Counted from the stretch's first letter, positions 1 to 9,105 are shown. The stretch is 37,525 nucleotides of DNA from Isoptericola halalbus (GCA_009663185.1 VJZX01000029.1:1-37525); one strand, 5' to 3'. Notes: generated from the sequence alone by a model not told the origin. Program-made: numbers and translations.

Positions 1-686
1 GCGTCGGCCGCGAGCGCCGCCGCGAGCGCGCGGGCGTCGGCCGGCAGCCCGGCCGGCAGGGCGCCGTGCGCGCGCAGGCGGGCCCACAGGTGTCGCTGCG
101 GCCCGAGCGGGAGGACGCCTTGCGGCACGGCCAGGACCCCCCGCCGCGACACGTACATCGAGCACGACCGGACCGTGCCGGCCGGCATGTCGAGGCGCGC
201 GTCGACCCGCCGGCGCACGTAGTTCGGCTCGGTCGCGTCCAGGCACCGCACCTGCGCTTCGGTCAGCAGGGCCACGACCACGCCGGTGTGCGCGCCCGCT
301 GCCAGGTACGGGGCGGCCGCGACGTAGCCCGCGCGGCTCACGTGCGCGCTGTGCCCGATCGCCACGTCCGCCACCCGGCCGCGCACCATCGGGGCCACCG
401 TGTCCGCGCCACCCCGGCGCAGCTTGGCCGCGAGCACGCCCGGGGCCGCGTTCGACCCGACCGCCACGACCGCGTGCCGCCCGGCCAGCCGAGGGGCGCT
501 CGCGGAGCGCAGCACGGCGTCGAGCCGGGGACCGAACGCGTCCGGGGTGCCGTCGTCGTGCACGGGCGTGAAGTGGTCACCGAGCAGGACCCCCGCGGCG
601 GGCGCGGGCGGGCCCGGGTAGCGCCAGGGCTCGGCCGCCAGGTCGACGGCGAGGCCCTGCGCTGCGAGCGAGGACGGCGCTGACAT
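1..686 (-). CDS. Hypothetical protein, 3' end beyond the window edge
   Basis: An open frame runs from ATG 686 to the left edge with no stop, giving 228 residues plus a partial codon. Codon use is normal for a high-GC genome (G/C in third positions). I do not recognise the family with certainty. Visible features are VLLGDHFTPV near residue 35, AVGSNAAPGVL near 75, a VAIGHSAHVSRAGYV stretch near 113, and CLDATEPNYVRR near 150. The GSN and TEPNYV elements recall gamma-glutamylcyclotransferase-like folds, but this is a weak resemblance. A GGGAAGG purine stretch lies immediately upstream of the ATG. A four-copy 7-nt repeat sits 29-56 bases upstream of the start. No signal peptide or membrane segment is seen. 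Confidence 0.7.
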   Translation of the reverse strand, partial: MSAPSSLAAQGLAVDLAAEPWRYPGPPAPAAGVLLGDHFTPVHDDGTPDAFGPRLDAVLRSASAPRLAGRHAVVAVGSNAAPGVLAAKLRRGGADTVAPMVRGRVADVAIGHSAHVSRAGYVAAAPYLAAGAHTGVVVALLTEAQVRCLDATEPNYVRRRVDARLDMPAGTVRSCSMYVSRRGVLAVPQGVLPLGPQRHLWARLRAHGALPAGLPADARALAAALAAD

Positions 687-714
687 ACCTTCCCAGGGTA
701 CCGCCCGGAGGAGA

Positions 715-742
715 GCGTGTGGCGTGTGGCGTGTGGCGTGTG
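715..742. repeat. Short tandem repeat, 7-nt unit GCGTGTG x4
   Basis: Four exact head-to-tail copies of GCGTGTG occupy the gap between the protease stop and the start of the leftmost gene. Read in the direction of the leftmost gene the unit is CACACGC, between about -29 and -56 from its ATG, where a promoter or leader would lie. Copy-number change by slippage could alter promoter spacing; this is inference. Confidence 0.85.
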
Positions 743-795
743 ACGCTCGTGCGTCCACCCGCCTGCTGACGGTGCCTCGGTCACCGGTTCGGCGG

Positions 796-1683
796 TCAGT
801 ACACGTCGACGCCGTACTCCCGCAGCGCCTCGGTGACCGGCTGGAAGAACGTGACGCCTCCGGTCGTGCAGTCTCCGCTGCCTCCGGAGGTGATGCCGAC
901 GGCCTTGGTGCCGTCGTACAGCGGGCCGCCGGAGTCGCCGGGCTCGGCGCAGACGTCGGTCTGGATCATCCCGCTGACGGAGCCGCCGCCGCGGTACTTC
1001 ACGGTGACGTTCAGCGCGGTGACCGTGCCGGAGTGGACGCCGGTCGTCGAGCCGTCGCGCGTGACGCGCTCGCCCACGAAGGCGTCGGCCGCGGTGAAGC
1101 CGCCCGGGTGGCTGAGCGAGGTGTTGTCGTACCGCACCAACGCGTAGTCGTCGCCCGGGAAGCTCGCGTCGACGGCGCGACCGATCAGGGTCTGGTGCGC
1201 CGCGTCGGTGTACCAGGTCTTGACGGACTTGGCGCAGTGTCCCGCGGTGAGGAAGTAGTAGGTGCTGCCGCTGACGACGTTGAAGCCGAGCGAGCAGCGG
1301 TAGCCGCCGCCGTAGATCGCGTCACCGGCGGAGACGAGCGGCCGGAAGACGCCGGGCGCCCGCCGGACCGCCAGGGCGCCGGCGTCGTGCCCGGCCGCGT
1401 CGCGGATCGTGTCGAGCTCGGCGGCGCTGACGGTGGAGTCCGCGGTGACGACAACACGGCCCGTGGCCGTGTCGGCGTACCAGGCGATGCCGGTGACGTT
1501 CGCGCGGCCGACGGCGGCGTGCAAGGCCGCGGCCCGGGAGGCGCGGTCGGGCACCGCGTCGGATGCTAGGTCGGGTGCCGCGGCGGCGCTCGGGCCGGCG
1601 AGGGCGGATGCGGCGAGGCCGAGCCCGGCCGCGAAGGCGACCAGACGCGAGCGGAGGCGGAGCGTGGTGCGGGTGGTCCTCAT
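796..1683 (-). CDS. Streptogrisin-like secreted serine protease (S1 family, with propeptide)
   Basis: This is a 295-residue extracellular chymotrypsin-fold protease. Residues 1-35 form a signal peptide ([12 protein letters not shown] basic region, then an Ala/Leu core ending [12 protein letters not shown]). Residues about 37-115 look like the alpha-lytic/streptogrisin propeptide. The mature enzyme probably begins near 117 ([11 protein letters not shown]). The triad is His149 (LTAGHC), Asp179 (DDYALVRYD) and Ser251 (EPGDSGGP). Cys130-Cys150 and Cys245-Cys272 match the two streptogrisin A/B disulfides, and the C-terminus [18 protein letters not shown] is closely streptogrisin-like. The ATG at 1683 follows AGGAG with a 6-base gap. 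An open frame continues far upstream antisense to ppdK, but the signal peptide and Shine-Dalgarno fix the start here. It is transcribed divergently from ppdK. Confidence 0.95.
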   Translation of the reverse strand: MRTTRTTLRLRSRLVAFAAGLGLAASALAGPSAAAAPDLASDAVPDRASRAAALHAAVGRANVTGIAWYADTATGRVVVTADSTVSAAELDTIRDAAGHDAGALAVRRAPGVFRPLVSAGDAIYGGGYRCSLGFNVVSGSTYYFLTAGHCAKSVKTWYTDAAHQTLIGRAVDASFPGDDYALVRYDNTSLSHPGGFTAADAFVGERVTRDGSTTGVHSGTVTALNVTVKYRGGGSVSGMIQTDVCAEPGDSGGPLYDGTKAVGITSGGSGDCTTGGVTFFQPVTEALREYGVDVY

Positions 1684-1920
1684 GGGTTCTCCTCTGCGCT
1701 GTGGGAGGGGCACGCCCGGTGGGCGGGCCCGTGAGGCCGTCAGGGCACGACGCTGTGACCTGCCGTCTTGCTCGCAGCAAGTATTTCCCCGCTCGCCGTG
1801 CCGCACAAGGCGTGTCACCTGCCGCGGCCACCCGCCCGCAGGAAAGCGTGGCCGGTGCGGGGTTAGCGTGAGAACCGAGGTGCTGCTCGTGGACGCGCAC
1901 CCACCAGGGCGGAGACGACG
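1684..1920. other. Divergent intergenic region between the protease and ppdK
   Basis: These 237 bases should hold both promoters. The ppdK ribosome binding site (GGCGGAG) ends about 7 bases before the ATG at 1921. I see no convincing operator or hairpin and no gene. A small open frame across the region lacks normal codon bias. Confidence 0.5.
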
Positions 1921-4629
1921 ATGCCGAAGTATGTGTACAGGTTCCACGAGGGGGGCAAGGACCAGCGCGACCTGCTGGGCGGCAAGGGGGCCAACCTGGC
2001 CGAGATGGCGCGCATCGGCCTGCCCGTACCGCCGGGGTTCACCATCACCACCGAGGCGTGCCGCGCGTACATGCGCGAGCGACGGGTGCCGCCGGGGCTG
2101 CGCGTCGAGGTCACCACGGCGCTGCGTGAGGTCGAGGACGCGCTCGGGCGTCGGCTCGGGGCGCCGCACGACCCGCTGCTGGTCTCGGTGCGCTCGGGCG
2201 CCAAGTTCTCCATGCCCGGGATGATGGACACCGTACTGAACGTGGGCCTGACCGACGCCTCGGTGCACGGGCTCGCCGAGGCGTCGGGCGACGAACGGTT
2301 CGCCTGGGACTCCTACCGGCGCCTGGTGCAGATGTTCGGCGCCACGGTGCTCGGGGTCGACGCGCGGGCGTTCGGCGAGGCGCTCGAGACGCGCAAGGCC
2401 GCGGCGGGCGTCACCTGGGACGTCGAGCTGGGGGCCGGCGACCTGCGCGCGCTCGTCGACGACTACCGCCGCATCGTGCGCCGGTCGAGCGGCCGCGACT
2501 TCCCGCAGGACCCGCGCGAGCAGCTCGACCTGGCGATCGAGGCGGTGTTCGGCTCGTGGAACACGGAGCGGGCGCGGCTGTACCGGCGCCGCGAGCGCAT
2601 CCCGGACGACCTCGGCACCGCGGTCAACGTCGTGGCGATGGTGTTCGGCAACCTCGGCGACGACTCGGGCACCGGGGTGGCGTTCACGCGCGACCCGTCC
2701 ACGGGGCACGCCGTCGCGTACGGCGACTACCTGCCCAACGCCCAGGGCGAGGACGTCGTGGCCGGCATCCGCAACACCCTCACGCTCGACGACCTGCGCC
2801 GGCGGGACCCGGGCTCCTACGACGAGCTCCTCGCCGCGATGCGGCGCCTGGAGACCCACTACCGCGACCTGTGCGACATCGAGTTCACGATCGAGCGGGG
2901 CCGGCTGTGGCTGCTGCAGACCCGGGTGGGCAAACGCACCGCGGCCGCGGCCTTCCGGGTCGCCGTGCAGCTCGTCGACGAGCACCTGATCACCCTCGAC
3001 GAGGCGCTCGGCCGGGTCACCGGCGAGCAGCTCGGCCGGCTGCTGTTCCCCCGCTTCGACCGCACCGCGGGCACCCCGCTGCTCACCCGGGGCCTGGGCG
3101 CCTCGCCCGGCGCGGCCGTGGGCGAGATCGTCATGGACAACGCGCAGGCGCTGCAGCGCACGAGCGCCGGCGCGAAGGTCGTCCTCGTGCGACGCGAGAC
3201 CAACCCCGACGACCTGGCCGGGATGATCGCCGCCGACGGCATCCTGACCGCCCGCGGCGGCAAGACGTCGCACGCCGCCGTCGTCGCGCGCGGCATGGGC
3301 CGGTGCGCGGTCGTCGGGGCGGAGGCGCTCGACGTCGACGAGACGCACGGCGAGGTCCGCGTCGACGGCACCGTGCTGCACCCGGGCGACGTGATCGCGC
3401 TCGACGGCACCACCGGCGAGGTGTTCCGCGGCGAGGTGCCCGTCGTCGACTCCGTGGTCATGCGGTACGTCTCCGACGGGCTCGACGCCGGCCTGCACGC
3501 CGCACCCGACGACGACGTGCGCGAGCTCGTGCACGCCGTGCACCGCCTCCTGACCCACGCCGACGCCGTGCGCCGCCTGCGGGTGCGCGCCAACGCCGAC
3601 ACCGCCGACGACGCCCGCCGGGCCCGCGCCCGGGGTGCCGAAGGCGTCGGCCTGTGCCGCACCGAGCACCAGTTCCTCGGCGAACGCCGCCACCACGTCG
3701 AACGCGTCGTCCTCGCCGACAGCGACGACGAGCGGCAGGCCGCCCTCACCGACCTGCTGCCGCTGCAGCGCGCCGACTTCACCGACCTGCTCGAGGCCAT
3801 GGACGGCCTGCCCACGACGATCCGGCTCCTCGACCCGCCGCTGCACGAGTTCCTGCCCGACCTCACCGAGCTGTCCGTGCGCGTGGCGCTCGCCGAACAG
3901 CGCGGGCAGGCCGACGAGCACGACGCCCGGCTCCTGGTGGCCGTGCGTCGCATGCACGAGCAGAACCCGATGCTCGGGCTGCGCGGCGTCCGGCTCGGGC
4001 TGACCACCCCAGGGCTGTTCGCGCTCCAGGTACGCGCCATCGCCGAGGCGACCGTCGAGCTGCGCCGCGCCGGACGCGACCCGCGGCCCGAGATCATGGT
4101 GCCGCTCGTCGGCTCCGTGCGGGAGATGCAGCTCGTGCGCACCGAGGCCGAGACCGTCCTCGCAGAGGTCTCGAAGACCACCGGCGTGCGGCTCGAGATC
4201 CCGATCGGGTGCATGATCGAGCTCCCGCGCGCCGCGCTCACCGCCCAGCGCATCGCCACCCAGGCCGACTTCTTCTCCTTCGGCACCAACGACCTCACGC
4301 AGACCACCTGGGGGTTCTCCCGCGACGACGTCGAAGGCGCGTTCTTCTCCGCCTACCTCGACAACGGCGTACTGACCATCTCGCCGTTCGAGACCATCGA
4401 CGCCGACGGCGTCGGAGCGCTCGTGCGCACCGGCGTCGAACGCGGCCGCTCCACCCGCCCCGACCTGCACTGCGGGGTCTGCGGCGAGCACGGGGGAGAC
4501 CCCGAGTCGATCCACTTCTTCCACCAGGCCGGCCTCGACGACGTCTCCTGCTCACCCTTCCGCGTGCCCGTCGCACGCCTCGAGGCCGGCCGGGCCGCCG
4601 TCCTCTCCGTCGAGGACACCACCGTGTGA
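1921..4629 (+). CDS. ppdK: Pyruvate, phosphate dikinase
   Basis: This 902-residue cytosolic enzyme interconverts pyruvate + ATP + Pi and PEP + AMP + PPi. The N-terminal ATP-grasp part starts [10 protein letters not shown] and contains [10 protein letters not shown] at about 20-29. The swivelling phosphohistidine domain carries [12 protein letters not shown] with the catalytic His at 451. The C-terminal PEP/pyruvate barrel has [30 protein letters not shown] and CGVCGEHGG with the catalytic Cys at about 854. Length matches bacterial PPDK (about 880-900). The ATG at 1921 is preceded by GGAG at a 7-base gap. No PPDK regulatory-protein gene (DUF299) lies beside it. A malic enzyme gene lies 1.5 kb downstream on the same strand, suggesting a shared role at the pyruvate/PEP/malate node. 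Confidence 0.97.
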   Translation: MPKYVYRFHEGGKDQRDLLGGKGANLAEMARIGLPVPPGFTITTEACRAYMRERRVPPGLRVEVTTALREVEDALGRRLGAPHDPLLVSVRSGAKFSMPGMMDTVLNVGLTDASVHGLAEASGDERFAWDSYRRLVQMFGATVLGVDARAFGEALETRKAAAGVTWDVELGAGDLRALVDDYRRIVRRSSGRDFPQDPREQLDLAIEAVFGSWNTERARLYRRRERIPDDLGTAVNVVAMVFGNLGDDSGTGVAFTRDPSTGHAVAYGDYLPNAQGEDVVAGIRNTLTLDDLRRRDPGSYDELLAAMRRLETHYRDLCDIEFTIERGRLWLLQTRVGKRTAAAAFRVAVQLVDEHLITLDEALGRVTGEQLGRLLFPRFDRTAGTPLLTRGLGASPGAAVGEIVMDNAQALQRTSAGAKVVLVRRETNPDDLAGMIAADGILTARGGKTSHAAVVARGMGRCAVVGAEALDVDETHGEVRVDGTVLHPGDVIALDGTTGEVFRGEVPVVDSVVMRYVSDGLDAGLHAAPDDDVRELVHAVHRLLTHADAVRRLRVRANADTADDARRARARGAEGVGLCRTEHQFLGERRHHVERVVLADSDDERQAALTDLLPLQRADFTDLLEAMDGLPTTIRLLDPPLHEFLPDLTELSVRVALAEQRGQADEHDARLLVAVRRMHEQNPMLGLRGVRLGLTTPGLFALQVRAIAEATVELRRAGRDPRPEIMVPLVGSVREMQLVRTEAETVLAEVSKTTGVRLEIPIGCMIELPRAALTAQRIATQADFFSFGTNDLTQTTWGFSRDDVEGAFFSAYLDNGVLTISPFETIDADGVGALVRTGVERGRSTRPDLHCGVCGEHGGDPESIHFFHQAGLDDVSCSPFRVPVARLEAGRAAVLSVEDTTV

Positions 4630-4659
4630 CCGCCGGCGACGACGGCCTCAGGAGGAGCC

Positions 4660-6021
4660 GTGCGCTCGATCCACGACCTGGCAGCGCAGACACCGTCATC
4701 ACGGCGGCGCGACCTCGACCTGCTGCGCGCCGCCGCCATCGGCGCCGTCGTCCTCGGACACTGGCTCACGATGACCGTCGAGCGCACACCCGACGGACAC
4801 CTCGTCGGCTTCACCGCCCTGCCCGAGCTGCCCTGGGCGCACGCACTGACCTGGCTCTTCCAGGTCATGCCCGTGTTCTTCCTGGTCGGCGGCGCCGCCA
4901 ACGCCATCTCCTGGACACGCCAGCGCGCCCGCGGCGGGACAGCCACCCGCTGGCTGCTCGACCGCAGCGCCCGGATGTTCCCACCCCTGACTGCGTTCCT
5001 CCTCGCCGTCGCCACGGCCGCCGCCATCGCCCGGCAGGCCGGCGCCCCGCCCGACGTCGTCGCCCAGGCGACCGCGCTCGTGATCCTGCCGCTGTGGTTC
5101 CTCGTCGTCTACCTCGCCGTCACCGCCCTGACGCCCCTGACCTACCGGCTCCACGAACGCCACGGGCTCGCCGTGCCCGCCACCATGGTCGCCGGCGTCG
5201 CGATCGGCGACGTGCTCCGGCTCACCACCGGCCACGAGCTCGCCGCCGCCGCCAGCTTCGCCCTCGGCTGGCTCGCCATCCACCACACCGGATACGCCTG
5301 GCACGACGGCACCCTGCGGCTCGGGCCCCGCCGCGCCGCCACGCTCGTCGTCGCCGGCCTCGCCACCCTCGTACTCCTCACCGGGCCCGGGCCCTACCCC
5401 GTGAGCATGGTCAGCGTCCCAGGAGCCGCGATCCAGAACCCATCCCCACCCACCCTCGCCCTCCTCACCCTCGCCGCCACCCAGCTCGGCGTCGCCGCCC
5501 TCCTCGCCCGGCCAGCAGGCCGATGGCTCACCCAGCCCCGGCCCTGGGCCGTCGTCGTCGCACTCAACACCGTCGTCCTCACCATCTACCTGTGGCACCT
5601 GGTCGCCGCACTGGCCGGCGCCCTCGCCCTCGACGCGCTCGGACTCCTACCGCCGAGCGACCCCACCACCGCCGCATGGTGGCTCGGGCGCGTGCCATGG
5701 CTCGCGGCGCTCGCGGCCGTGCTGGCGGTACTCGTGGTCCTGCTCGCTCGGGTCGAGACCCGTGCCCCGGCCCGACGCGCGTCCGGGGTCGCCGAGGGCA
5801 GGCGCACCCGGCGCGGCATCGTGGGGGTGACGACGCAGCTTGCGCGGTCGGGTCCGGTCGTCGGCGCGTACGTGGCCGCGGTCGCCGGCCTGCTGTGGCT
5901 CACGGTCGCCGGGGGCGGGCTGCACGGCCCGTTCGCGCTCCCCACCGCGGCGCTCGCCCTGGTCCTTGCCGGCTCCGCGGTGCTGCGCCTCGGGCGTGCC
6001 GGGGCCCGACGAGTCCCCTGA
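4660..6021 (+). CDS. Acyltransferase family 3 integral membrane protein
   Basis: This 453-residue multispanning membrane protein has the acyltransferase_3 (Pfam PF01757) pattern: RRRDLDLLRAAAIGAVVLGHW near residues 15-35 (Arg-Asp-hydrophobic start and a His in the first helix), WLFQVMPVFFLVGGAANA near 65-85, and about ten further hydrophobic helices. The family moves acyl groups to carbohydrates or other extracytoplasmic acceptors; the substrate here cannot be told. The GTG start at 4660 follows a strong GGAGGAG 2-3 bases upstream. It lies 30 bases after ppdK, so co-transcription is likely. The C-terminal 80 residues, after the basic patch RAPARRASG, add further hydrophobic segments. Confidence 0.85.
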   Translation: MRSIHDLAAQTPSSRRRDLDLLRAAAIGAVVLGHWLTMTVERTPDGHLVGFTALPELPWAHALTWLFQVMPVFFLVGGAANAISWTRQRARGGTATRWLLDRSARMFPPLTAFLLAVATAAAIARQAGAPPDVVAQATALVILPLWFLVVYLAVTALTPLTYRLHERHGLAVPATMVAGVAIGDVLRLTTGHELAAAASFALGWLAIHHTGYAWHDGTLRLGPRRAATLVVAGLATLVLLTGPGPYPVSMVSVPGAAIQNPSPPTLALLTLAATQLGVAALLARPAGRWLTQPRPWAVVVALNTVVLTIYLWHLVAALAGALALDALGLLPPSDPTTAAWWLGRVPWLAALAAVLAVLVVLLARVETRAPARRASGVAEGRRTRRGIVGVTTQLARSGPVVGAYVAAVAGLLWLTVAGGGLHGPFALPTAALALVLAGSAVLRLGRAGARRVP

Positions 6022-6097
6022 GGGAGCGCCGACCCACGCGACCGCCGGAGTCGGGTACGTTGGCGCTGGCAACGTCGCCGTCGTGAAGGAAACCGCC

Positions 6098-7480
6098 GTG
6101 GTACTTCCCAGCCCCAGCTACACCATCACCCTGCGCGTGCAGGTGCCCGCCACGCAGCGCGCCACCAGCACCGTCGTCAGCGCCGTGGCCGACGCGGGCG
6201 CGGCGGTCGTGGGCGTCGACATCGCGCACTCGACGCCGCAGGGGCTGTTCGTGGACGTCACGTGCGACACGGTCGACGCCGAGCACGGCGAGCGCGTCGT
6301 CGCCGCACTCGAGGCGCTCGACGGCGTCCACGTCGTCAAGTGGAGCGACTCGACCTTCCTGCTGCACCTCGGCGGCAAGATCGAGGTCCACGCCAAGACC
6401 CCGCTCAAGACCCGCCGAGACCTGTCCCGCGCGTACACGCCCGGCGTGGCGCGCGTGTGCCTCGCGATCGCCGAGCGGCCCGAGGACGCGCGGCGTCTGA
6501 CCATCAAGCGCAACACGGTCGCCGTCGTCACCGACGGCACCGCCGTGCTCGGCCTCGGGGACATCGGCCCCGCCGCGGCCCTGCCGGTCATGGAGGGCAA
6601 GGCCGCCCTGTTCAAGGAGTTCGGGGGCGTGGACGCCTGGCCGGTGTGCCTCGACACGACCGACACCGAGGAGATCATCCGGATCGTCAAGGCCCTCGCG
6701 CCGGTGTACGGAGGAGTCAACCTCGAGGACATCTCGGCCCCGCGCTGCTTCGAGATCGAGGCGCGGCTGCGCGCCGAGCTCGACATCCCGGTCTTCCACG
6801 ACGACCAGCACGGCACGGCTATCGTCGTGCTCGCCGCCCTCGTCAACGCGCTCAAGGTCGTCGACAAGAAGCTGGAGGAGGTGCGCATCGTCGTCTCCGG
6901 CGTCGGCGCCGCAGGCAACGCCATCATCCGCCTCCTCAAGGCGCAGGGCGCGCAGCACATCGTCGCGTTCGGGCGCGGCGGCGCGCTGCACGCCGGCGAG
7001 CGCACCGGCGACTCCCACCGCGACTGGATCGCCGACAACACCAACGCCGAGGGCTTCTCCGGCACGCTGCGCGAGGGCCTCGTGGGGGCCGACGTGTTCG
7101 TCGGCGTGTCGGCAGGCAACATCCTGACCGGCGCCGACGTCGCCCGGATGGCCGACGGCGCGGTCGTGTTCGCCCTCGCCAACCCCACACCCGAGGTCGA
7201 CCCGATCGAGGCCGCCGAGACCGCCGCCGTCGTGGCCACCGGCCGCAGCGACTACCCGAACCAGATCAACAACGTGCTCGCGTTCCCCGGCCTGTTCCGC
7301 GGGCTGCTCGACGCCGGAGCCACCGACATCACGACCGAGATGCTGCGCGTCGCGGCCGTCGCGATCGCCGAGGTCGTGCACCCCGACGAGCTCAACAGCG
7401 CGTTCATCATCCCCGGGGTGTTCGACCACCGAGTCGCCGAGGCCGTGGCTGACGCCGTCAGGGCCGTGGCGTCGAGCTGA
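6098..7480 (+). CDS. NAD-dependent malic enzyme with N-terminal ACT domain
   Basis: A 460-residue enzyme that oxidatively decarboxylates malate to pyruvate. Residues about 7-80 (SYTITLRVQVP... VDIAHSTPQGLFVDVT) form an ACT-type regulatory domain, typical of an actinobacterial malic enzyme subgroup. The catalytic region has SRAYTPGVARV (Tyr), VVTDGTAVLGLGDIGP, MEGKAALFKEFGG (Lys) and VFHDDQHGTAIV (metal-binding Asp pair). The Rossmann NAD site is VVSGVGAAGNAI. I chose GTG 6098 because GAAGGA lies 7 bases upstream; GTG 6083 is in frame but poorly placed. The gap to the acyltransferase is 76 bases. Cofactor preference (NAD or NADP) cannot be settled by eye. Confidence 0.93.
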   Translation: MVLPSPSYTITLRVQVPATQRATSTVVSAVADAGAAVVGVDIAHSTPQGLFVDVTCDTVDAEHGERVVAALEALDGVHVVKWSDSTFLLHLGGKIEVHAKTPLKTRRDLSRAYTPGVARVCLAIAERPEDARRLTIKRNTVAVVTDGTAVLGLGDIGPAAALPVMEGKAALFKEFGGVDAWPVCLDTTDTEEIIRIVKALAPVYGGVNLEDISAPRCFEIEARLRAELDIPVFHDDQHGTAIVVLAALVNALKVVDKKLEEVRIVVSGVGAAGNAIIRLLKAQGAQHIVAFGRGGALHAGERTGDSHRDWIADNTNAEGFSGTLREGLVGADVFVGVSAGNILTGADVARMADGAVVFALANPTPEVDPIEAAETAAVVATGRSDYPNQINNVLAFPGLFRGLLDAGATDITTEMLRVAAVAIAEVVHPDELNSAFIIPGVFDHRVAEAVADAVRAVASS

Positions 7481-7504
7481 GCCGGTGAAGCCTCGGGCCG
7501 CCGC

Positions 7505-8263
7505 TCAGCCCGCCCGCCCGTCCCGCGGCGCGAAGACCGTCAGCGCCTCGGCGTCGGACGCACGCGAGCGCACGAAGTAGTCCGCGAACATCCGGGCGTC
7601 GGGGTATTCCGACCCGGCGACGACGGCCTCGACCGCCGCGTCGACGTCGATGTCCGTGTGCCGCAGGCTGACCTGCCCGTCGCGCAGCAGCGCCCAGCCG
7701 CCACCGGGTCGGCCGTACGGCATGCCGACGCTTCCGGGGTTGACGACCAGTCGCCGGTCCACGAGCCGCACGAACGGCATGTGCGTGTGCCCGCACACCA
7801 CGGTCCGCACCTCGTCCGCCAGGCGGGCGAACGCGTCGGCCCACCGCTCCAGGCGCGTGTCGACCAGCACGACCTCCTCGTCGTCGCGCGGCGTGCCGTG
7901 GCAGAAGACCACCGGCCCGAAGCCGTCGACCTCCACCGTGACCGGGTGGGGGAGAGCGTCCAGGAGCGCGACGTGCCGGTCAGTGAGCTGCGCGGCTGCC
8001 CAGCGCGAGATCTCGTCCGGGACGTCGACGTCGTGGCCGCGCGCGAGCGCGACGAGCTCGCGATCGGCGTTGCCACGCACCAGCAGCACCCGGTCGCCGA
8101 GGCCCGTCAGCCGGTCCAGCACGTCGACGGGCTGGGGCCCTGCGGCGTGGTCACCCGTGACGACCACCAGATCGGCGGCCGCGACGTCGGGCTCAGCAAG
8201 CACTGCCTCGAGCACCGGCAGCACGCCGTGGACGTCGGACAGCACCGCCACCTGTCGCACCAT
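7505..8263 (-). CDS. Metallophosphoesterase, calcineurin-like (YfcE/MJ0936-type)
   Basis: A 252-residue cytosolic phosphoesterase of unknown substrate. The two-metal motif set is complete: SDVHG (Asp10, His12), TGDH (Asp38), RGNAD (Asn65), FCHGTP (His122) and CGHTHMPF (His159, His161). The GNAD variant replaces the more usual GNHD. A region after 165 (VVNPGSVGMPYGRP) is typical of the YfcE/MJ0936 group. The ATG at 8263 has only a weak purine stretch upstream; an in-frame ATG at 8275 is the alternative. It stands alone on the minus strand and faces the malic enzyme stop. Confidence 0.92.
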   Translation of the reverse strand: MVRQVAVLSDVHGVLPVLEAVLAEPDVAAADLVVVTGDHAAGPQPVDVLDRLTGLGDRVLLVRGNADRELVALARGHDVDVPDEISRWAAAQLTDRHVALLDALPHPVTVEVDGFGPVVFCHGTPRDDEEVVLVDTRLERWADAFARLADEVRTVVCGHTHMPFVRLVDRRLVVNPGSVGMPYGRPGGGWALLRDGQVSLRHTDIDVDAAVEAVVAGSEYPDARMFADYFVRSRASDAEALTVFAPRDGRAG

Positions 8264-8427
8264 GACCCCGAGCATGCCCGCACGAGCACCGCTCCGCAGC
8301 ACTTTTCTGCCGCCTGCGGCGGCGACATCGCGCGCGGTCGCGATGAAGATCACACTGCGCCGCCGTTTGTGGTCTGACCACACGCGATACGCTTGAGGTA
8401 CGGCCAGGGACGAGCCCGACGCCACCG
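8264..8427. other. Intergenic region beside a decayed gene
   Basis: This holds the upstream region of the phosphoesterase and the dyad at 8368-8382, with no gene. A 17-codon ATG frame around 8343 has no family resemblance. The stretch ends at the alcohol dehydrogenase stub, so part of it may be the promoter region of a gene since lost. Confidence 0.4.
8368..8382. promoter_or_regulatory. Perfect dyad TGTGGTCTGACCACA, FadR/GntR-type operator candidate
   Basis: Two 7-base arms around one central T form a perfect palindrome. The TGGT...ACCA core matches the general operator shape of FadR-subfamily GntR regulators (TNGTNNNACNA type). No GntR gene is adjacent. It lies 106 bases upstream of the phosphoesterase start and 46 bases before the alcohol dehydrogenase remnant, so it may control the former or be left from the lost gene. 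Confidence 0.5.
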
Positions 8428-8496
8428 GAGATCAACGCGATCTTCGACGAGATGCTCGCCGGCCAGATCGACGGCCGCGTCGTGAAGGGCGGCTGA
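8428..8496 (+). pseudogene. Remnant: C-terminal tail of a zinc-type alcohol dehydrogenase
   Basis: Twenty-two codons followed by TGA (8494-8496) read EINAIFDEMLAGQIDGR then VVKGG. The INxxFDEMxAGxIDGRVV pattern is the conserved C-terminal tail of medium-chain zinc alcohol dehydrogenases (AdhP/AdhA type). Upstream in this frame the reading becomes unrelated low-complexity sequence (TSPTPP) and there is no start, so about 320 residues are missing. This looks like a deletion scar. Confidence 0.75.
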
Positions 8497-8502
8497 CGGC
8501 CC

Positions 8503-9105
8503 TCACCCTCCCGTCCGGGCGGACGCGAGGTGCGCGCCGCCCGGTCGGGACCTCAGCAGGCTCCGGACCGCGGGCAGCGCCGCGGAGCGGTCCACGACGT
8601 GCACCTCGGCCCAGCTCCCGACCGGCCGACGACGCGCGGACGCGTCCACGAGCACCGACCGCTGAGCCACCCACCGCTCCCAGTGGCCGGCGAACGACCG
8701 GGCGCGGACCACCCGGCCGCGCTCGGCCTGTCCGTCCAGAGCCGCCTGCCGCGGTACGTCGACGAGCACGAGGACCGGGTGCCAGCCGCGCGACAAGGCC
8801 AGCCTGGCCAGCGCCTCCCGCCGGCCAGGCCGCGTCGCGGGGTCGTGGACGAGCACGACGCCGTCCGTGCGCGCTGCTGGCCCGCGCAGCACGGCGCGCA
8901 CGATGTCCACGGCATGCAGGGTGTGGACCACGGGCCGGCAGAACCGGTACGGCACGCCCGGCAGCACCGCGGCGATCCGTCGCCGGTGCGCGTCCGGGTC
9001 GAGCACGCGCGCGTCGGGGTGGTCGTCGGCGGCGCGGGCGAGCAGCGTGCTCTTGCCGGCACCCGGCACGCCTCCGACAAGGACGAGAAGCGGATCGTGG
9101 CTCAC
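8503..9105 (-). CDS. P-loop ATPase/kinase-like protein (AAA_33/zeta-toxin-like)
   Basis: A 200-residue protein with a clear Walker A, GGVPGAGKST (residues 11-20), right after a hydrophobic strand LLVLV. LDPDAHRRR near 37-45 follows, then HTLHAVDIVRAVL and a second strand VVLVHDPATRP near 84-95. The layout resembles small nucleotide or polynucleotide kinases and zeta-toxin-like folds, but no partner antitoxin is adjacent. GTG 9105 is chosen because GGAGG sits 7 bases upstream and the upstream extension to 9186 lacks coding character. The substrate is unknown. It is divergent from the AraC operon. Confidence 0.82.
   Translation of the reverse strand: MSHDPLLVLVGGVPGAGKSTLLARAADDHPDARVLDPDAHRRRIAAVLPGVPYRFCRPVVHTLHAVDIVRAVLRGPAARTDGVVLVHDPATRPGRREALARLALSRGWHPVLVLVDVPRQAALDGQAERGRVVRARSFAGHWERWVAQRSVLVDASARRRPVGSWAEVHVVDRSAALPAVRSLLRSRPGGAHLASARTGG

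Noticed and set aside
4141-4260. PPDK gene start or fusion with another PTS-type protein
   Set aside because: Domain order and length are those of ordinary PPDK; no extra domain is present.
1684-4524. Very long minus-strand open frame continuing upstream of the protease, antisense to ppdK
   Set aside because: It is the shadow of ppdK codons in GC-rich DNA. The ppdK frame carries all family motifs, and the protease has its own signal peptide and Shine-Dalgarno at 1683.
2556-6086. Long plus-strand open frame of over 1100 codons overlapping ppdK and the acyltransferase
   Set aside because: Its translation is Arg/Pro/Ala-rich low complexity without motifs, typical of an off-frame reading of high-GC genes.
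8503-9105. Zeta-type toxin-antitoxin system
   Set aside because: The P-loop protein has no adjacent antitoxin gene and lacks motifs that separate zeta toxins from other small kinases.
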